Shown one piece after another: positions 63,220 through 64,000 of a DNA stretch of 64,000 nt (position 1 is the first letter of the stretch; the number at the start of each line of letters is the position of its first letter). Source of the DNA: Pseudomonas sp. QTF5 (GTDB taxonomy: Bacteria; Pseudomonadota; Gammaproteobacteria; Pseudomonadales; Pseudomonadaceae); contig NZ_AZRW02000017.1 in the NCBI RefSeq assembly GCF_000512695.2, positions 1 through 64,000 of the forward strand. Reading direction: 5' to 3'. The notes beneath the pieces were generated by a model. The model saw nothing but the letters and a program-made list of their open reading frames with translations, ran no database searches and was not told where the DNA came from. The position numbers were made by a program, and so were the translations under genes.

Positions 63220-64000
63220 TCAATCCTGACTCACGGCACCGATCTTGTGCACCGACAAGTCCGCGCCGTGATATTCCTCTTCCTGGCTCAAGCGCAGACC
63301 ATGGAACGTCTTGATCGCGCCGTACACCGCAAAACCGCCGGCCAGCGCTACGATCACCCCCAGAGCAGTGCCGATCAACTGACTGATCAGGCTCACGCCC
63401 CCCAAACCACCCAAGGCGGTTTGACCGAAGATGCCACAAGCGATTCCGCCCCAGACACCACACAGTCCATGCAAAGGCCAGACGCCCAGCACATCGTCGA
63501 TATGCCATTTGCCTTGGGCGGCGGTAAAGCACCAGACAAACAGTGCCCCGGCGATGGCTCCGGTCACCAATGCGCCGATCGGGTGCATCAGATCCGAGCC
63601 GGCGCAGATCGCCACCAGTCCGGCCAATGGGCCGTTATGCAGAAAGCCCGGGTCATTGCGCCCGATGATCAACGCCGCCACGGTGCCGCCGACCATGGCC
63701 ATCAGCGAGTTCACCGCCACGAGCCCGCTGACCCCTTGCAGCGTCTGGGCGCTCATCACGTTGAAGCCGAACCAGCCGACGATCAAAATCCACGAACCCA
63801 ACGCGAGAAAGGGAATGCTCGACGGCGCGAATGCCACCAGTCGTCCGTCGCGATAGCGACCTTGCCTTGGCCCGAGCAACAACACCGCCGCGAGTGCCAG
63901 CCAGCCGCCCATGGCGTGAACCACCACAGAGCCTGCGAAGTCATGGAAGCTGGCGCCGAAGCGTTCCAGCAACCAGGCTTGCAGACCAAAGTTGCCATTC
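63220..64000 (-). CDS. amtB: ammonium transporter (Amt family), 5' end outside the window
   Basis: The readable part, about 260 residues, is the C-terminal two-thirds of an Amt/Mep transporter: FHDFAGSVVVHAMGGWLALA, GSWILIVGWFGFNVMS, LAGLVAICAGSDLMHPIGAL, DDVLGVWPLHGLCGVWGGI with the pore His, and a short tail. The reading frame runs uninterrupted to base 64000, so the start lies beyond. It imports ammonium. A glnK gene normally precedes amtB but would be outside the window. It converges with the antiporter gene with a one-base gap. Confidence 0.9.
   Translation of the reverse strand, partial: NGNFGLQAWLLERFGASFHDFAGSVVVHAMGGWLALAAVLLLGPRQGRYRDGRLVAFAPSSIPFLALGSWILIVGWFGFNVMSAQTLQGVSGLVAVNSLMAMVGGTVAALIIGRNDPGFLHNGPLAGLVAICAGSDLMHPIGALVTGAIAGALFVWCFTAAQGKWHIDDVLGVWPLHGLCGVWGGIACGIFGQTALGGLGGVSLISQLIGTALGVIVALAGGFAVYGAIKTFHGLRLSQEEEYHGADLSVHKIGAVSQD

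Noticed and set aside
1..64000. Prophage, insertion sequence, CRISPR or rRNA/tRNA content
   Set aside because: No integrase, transposase, capsid, cas gene, direct-repeat array or structured RNA gene was recognised in either strand.

Overview
The window is typical Pseudomonas fluorescens-group chromosome. It is GC-rich, carries many REP/BIME palindromes (core GTGGGAGCGGGCTTGC and variants), and the gene content is classic fluorescent pseudomonad: pyoverdine synthesis and uptake, acyclic-terpene (Atu) catabolism, molybdenum cofactor genes and RND-free core metabolism. No rRNA, tRNA, CRISPR array, integrase or insertion sequence was seen.

Layout. 1-8.4 kb: ordinary accessory genes (RhtA exporter, SDR plus DsbA-like isomerase, IscS-like desulfurase plus Xaa-Pro aminopeptidase, LysE exporter, two small lipoproteins, a VOC protein). 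8.6-14.9 kb: an eight-gene overlapping operon matching fpvGHJK-fpvCDEF, the inner-membrane reductase and ABC transporter that strip and import iron from ferripyoverdine. 15.1-17.4 kb: mbtH and pvdH on the opposite strand, then a GNAT gene. 17.7-23.2 kb: a two-component system divergent from dsbD, a TlpA/Lgt-like gene and dsbG. 23.4-39.1 kb: an alpha/beta-hydrolase remnant, the 13-kb NRPS gene pvdL, the iron-starvation sigma factor gene pvdS, and a siderophore acetyltransferase gene. 39.2-49.3 kb: a periplasmic binding protein, then atuR divergent from atuABCDEF. 49.4-64 kb: exonuclease, ppnP, MOSC protein, cheV, a degenerate Hpt-like protein, a NarL-type two-component system, yegS, moeA-moaB/mobA, pseudouridine synthase, a Kef-type antiporter broken by a frameshift in a G tract, and the 3' part of an ammonium transporter gene.

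How the genes work together. PvdH makes diaminobutyrate; PvdL, helped by MbtH, assembles the acylated Glu-Tyr-Dab chromophore precursor; the acetyltransferase probably supplies acetyl-hydroxyornithine; PvdS drives these genes; Fpv proteins recover iron. Four minus-strand biosynthetic units (pvdH, mbtH, pvdL, acetyltransferase) each have an iron-starvation box of the form TAAAT-N16-CGT (one base off at pvdL), and pvdS has a Fur box over its promoter. The rest of the pyoverdine genes (pvdA, other NRPSs, pvdE, fpvA) must lie outside the window. The atu operon encodes geranyl-CoA carboxylase and its partner enzymes under a TetR repressor with two mirror-image operators.

The most unusual points are: a perfect 40-bp inverted REP pair inside the reading frame of fpvD; the IS box of mbtH formed partly by the pvdH stop codon; a 7-G tract frameshift in the Kef antiporter; and several unexplained operator-like repeats.
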